This document shows positions 5,396 through 6,561 of a stretch of 6,561 nt of DNA, piece by piece. The stretch is from positions 1-6,561 of the forward strand of contig CAYUIG010000096.1 of the NCBI GenBank assembly GCA_964444685.1. Direction: 5' to 3'. The notes below the pieces were generated by a model, which did no database searches, had not been told where the DNA came from, and saw nothing but the letters and a program-made list of their open reading frames with translations. The stretch comes from CAYUIG01 sp964444685 (lineage in GTDB: Bacteria > Gemmatimonadota > Gemmatimonadetes > Longimicrobiales > RSA9). Numbering within the stretch: the first letter of the stretch is position 1; each line of letters opens with the position of its first letter. The position numbers and the translations under genes were made by a program.

Positions 5396-6261
5396 TCGTC
5401 TCGCGCAACGAGGGACGGATCCCCGGCGTCGGTGGGCTGCAGCTCGCCTATCGTACGTGGGAGGCTGCCGCGCCACGGGCTGCGCTTCTCCACGTGCACG
5501 GACTCTCGGATCACTCGGGACGCTACGAGGCGTTCGGCTCGGCCGCCGCGCGCGAAGGTGTGTCCGTCTTCACGCTCGATCTGCGCGGCCACGGTGGTTC
5601 GGAAGGAAGACGCGGCCACGCGTCATCGTTCGACTGCCTGCTGCAGGACGTCGACCGCTTCCGCCGCGAAGTGCAGGGACTCCTCCATCCGCGCACGCCG
5701 CTCTTCGTGCTAGGCAACTCGATGGGCGGGCTCATCGCGCTGCGGTACGTCGAGGAGTACGACACGACGCTGGCCGGAGCGATCCTGATCGCGCCGTGGC
5801 TCGGTACCGCCCTTCCGGCTCCCGGCTGGAAGCTGGCACTCGCCGGGCTGGCCGCGCGCTTCGCACCCGCGTTGCCGTTCCGCGCACGCATTCCGCCCGA
5901 GGCGCTCTCGCGCCGGCCCGAGATCGGTTCCCGCTACCGCGAGGACCCGCTCGCGCACGACACCATCACGCCGCGCCTGTTCGTCGAGGCGAATCGTGCG
6001 ATGGGGCTGGCACATCAGCGCGCGGAACGCATCCGGACACCGCTCCTCTTCCTGCTTGCCGGCGGGGACCGGATCGTCGACACGGACCGCGCCGAGGCGT
6101 TCGCCCGCGCACTGGTCCAGCCCGACGTCACGATCCGCGTCTACGAAGGGGCGTTCCACGAGCTGCTGCACGACACGATCAGCGACGACGTGCAGCGCGA
6201 GCTGCTCGACTGGGTCGGCGCGCACCTGCCACGCCGTGCACGGGTGACCGCAGGCGACTGA
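5392..6261 (+). CDS. Alpha/beta hydrolase, monoacylglycerol lipase-like (Hydrolase_4)
   Basis: From GTG 5392, which overlaps the cinA stop by 4 nt, the protein is 289 aa. No other start before the first domain motifs gives a sensible N-terminus. The fold and residues are those of the lysophospholipase/monoglyceride-lipase group: oxyanion-hole segment LLHVHGLSDHSGRY (32-45), LDLRGHGGSEGRRGH (62-76), nucleophile elbow GNSMGG (108-113) with Ser110, acid Asp226 in LLAGGDRIVD, and His256 in GAFHELLHD. The cap region lies around 137-205. The elbow has Asn where most relatives have His (GHSMGG). No signal peptide or membrane segment is seen, so it is probably cytosolic, acting on acylglycerols, lysolipids or similar esters. 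The substrate cannot be read from sequence. Placement with pgsA may hint at lipid turnover, which is only inference. Confidence 0.9.
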   Translation: MIVSRNEGRIPGVGGLQLAYRTWEAAAPRAALLHVHGLSDHSGRYEAFGSAAAREGVSVFTLDLRGHGGSEGRRGHASSFDCLLQDVDRFRREVQGLLHPRTPLFVLGNSMGGLIALRYVEEYDTTLAGAILIAPWLGTALPAPGWKLALAGLAARFAPALPFRARIPPEALSRRPEIGSRYREDPLAHDTITPRLFVEANRAMGLAHQRAERIRTPLLFLLAGGDRIVDTDRAEAFARALVQPDVTIRVYEGAFHELLHDTISDDVQRELLDWVGAHLPRRARVTAGD

Positions 6262-6288
6262 AGAACGTGCCGGAACGGCAGCCGGGGC

Positions 6289-6304
6289 TGGCATCCCGGT
6301 TGCA
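6289..6304 (+). promoter_or_regulatory. Candidate sigma-54 (-24/-12) promoter upstream of grpE
   Basis: TGGCATCCCGGTTGCA matches TGGCACG-N4-TTGCW at 10 of 12 defined positions. GG (6290-6291) and GC (6302-6303) are spaced exactly 10 nt apart. It starts 27 nt after the hydrolase stop in a 98-nt gap. The predicted transcript would begin near 6315, leaving a leader of about 45 nt to ATG 6360. No sigma-70 -10 box is visible at the right distance from TTGCAC, and no HrcA CIRCE repeat or sigma-32-like box was seen. The call depends on the host having RpoN. Confidence 0.4.
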
Positions 6305-6314
6305 CTTCCTGCAA
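6300..6314 (+). promoter_or_regulatory. Inverted repeat TTGCA / TGCAA overlapping the grpE promoter candidate
   Basis: TTGCA (6300-6304) and TGCAA (6310-6314) are perfect inverted arms around a 5-nt centre (CTTCC). It spans the putative -12 element to the expected transcription start, which would suit a repressor operator. Arms of 5 bp are short and could be chance. It does not resemble CIRCE, which has 9-bp arms and a 9-nt spacer. Confidence 0.2.
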
Positions 6315-6359
6315 GCTTCCCGGGGGATGGGCCACGGGTTGTTGACGATGGACGGGAGC

Positions 6360-6561
6360 ATGGTGGAGCCAACGGAGAAGGAAATCGACGAGGTCGCGGA
6401 CGTCGAGGCCACGGCCGCACAGCCGGAGGAGCCGGCCGCCGACCAGGCCGAAGTCGACATCACCGCGGATCTGCGCCGCCTCGAAGACGAGCTCGAGCGC
6501 GCGACCGATCTGCGGCTGCGTCTCGCCGCCGACTTCGACAACTACAGGAAGCGCGTCGAGC
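6360..6561 (+). CDS. grpE: GrpE, nucleotide-exchange factor of DnaK (N-terminal part, cut by the window end)
   Basis: Sixty-seven codons are visible. An acidic, disordered N-terminus (MVEPTEKEIDEVADVEATAAQ and on to about residue 33) is followed by the start of a long coiled-coil helix (ITADLRRLEDELERATDLRLRLAA). The window ends in DFDNYRKRVE, the GrpE signature (A-D-F/D-x-N-Y-R-K-R). GrpE dimers release ADP from DnaK; dnaK/dnaJ probably lie nearby downstream. The start is uncertain. ATG 6360, ATG 6348, TTG 6342, ATG 6327 and even GTG 6267 are all in one open frame. I chose 6360 because typical GrpE proteins begin with an acidic tail like this one and the upstream residues look non-coding. 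GGGAG (6354-6358) is too close to serve ATG 6360 well and would better fit the adjacent GTG 6363. Confidence 0.9.
   Translation, partial: MVEPTEKEIDEVADVEATAAQPEEPAADQAEVDITADLRRLEDELERATDLRLRLAADFDNYRKRVE

Noticed and set aside
6262..6359. CIRCE operator or sigma-32-type promoter before grpE
   Set aside because: I looked for TTAGCACTC-N9-GAGTGCTAA and for CTTGAA/CCCCAT-like boxes. Only a 5-bp palindrome and the -24/-12 type element were found.
5710..6420. 236-codon minus-strand open frame opposite the hydrolase and the grpE leader
   Set aside because: Antisense shadow with biased composition. It would also run through the grpE promoter region and start inside grpE.
1..6561. Defence island, prophage or other mobile element
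   Set aside because: All genes are co-directional, similar in composition and housekeeping in type. No integrase, transposase, toxin-antitoxin pair, attachment-site duplication or tRNA was seen.

Overview
The window is a high-GC piece of bacterial chromosome. All genes lie on the + strand and are tightly packed. Nearly every gene is a recognisable housekeeping gene, and I see no integrase, transposase, tRNA, rRNA, CRISPR array or phage gene. A DnaX-YraN-YbaB-RecR cluster running into a Roadblock/LC7 protein plus a very conserved MglA-type small GTPase suggests a Gram-negative lineage that keeps the MglA/Roadblock polarity module. My best guess is Gemmatimonadota, with Myxococcota-like or Acidobacteriota-like groups as alternatives. 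This is inference from gene content and composition, not from a marker match.

Layout. Positions 1-462 are the 3' end of dnaX, the clamp-loader tau subunit. After a 52-nt gap holding a strong hairpin, a UPF0102/YraN nuclease-fold gene runs from 515 to 877. A 303-nt gap (878-1180) follows. It holds a degenerate GC-rich tandem array whose first unit contains the yraN stop codon, a G-quadruplex-type G-tract cluster, a small hairpin and promoter-like sequences. From 1181 a near-continuous run of genes reads ybaB, recR, a 104-aa single-TM protein of unknown function, a Roadblock/LC7 protein, mglA, pgsA, cinA and an alpha/beta hydrolase. Four of these junctions are 4-nt GTGA or ATGA start/stop overlaps (1501-1504, 2411-2414, 4142-4145, 5392-5395) and the rest are gaps of 4-9 nt, so translational coupling in one operon is likely. 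A 98-nt gap carries a good -24/-12 type promoter candidate, and the window ends in the first 67 codons of grpE.

How the genes fit together. dnaX, ybaB and recR form the classical replication/recombination-repair cluster, here with yraN inserted. The Roadblock protein and MglA are probably a cognate GAP/GTPase pair controlling cell polarity or motility, and the TM protein just upstream may belong to the same module. pgsA (phosphatidylglycerol phosphate synthesis), cinA (NMN deamidase / nucleotide-pyrophosphate repair) and the lipase-like hydrolase are metabolic genes carried on the same transcript. grpE starts a separate chaperone unit. The points most worth a second look are the TM-Roadblock-MglA cassette inside a recR-pgsA operon, the repeat/G-tract region before ybaB, and two sigma-54-like elements that fall exactly in the two large intergenic gaps.
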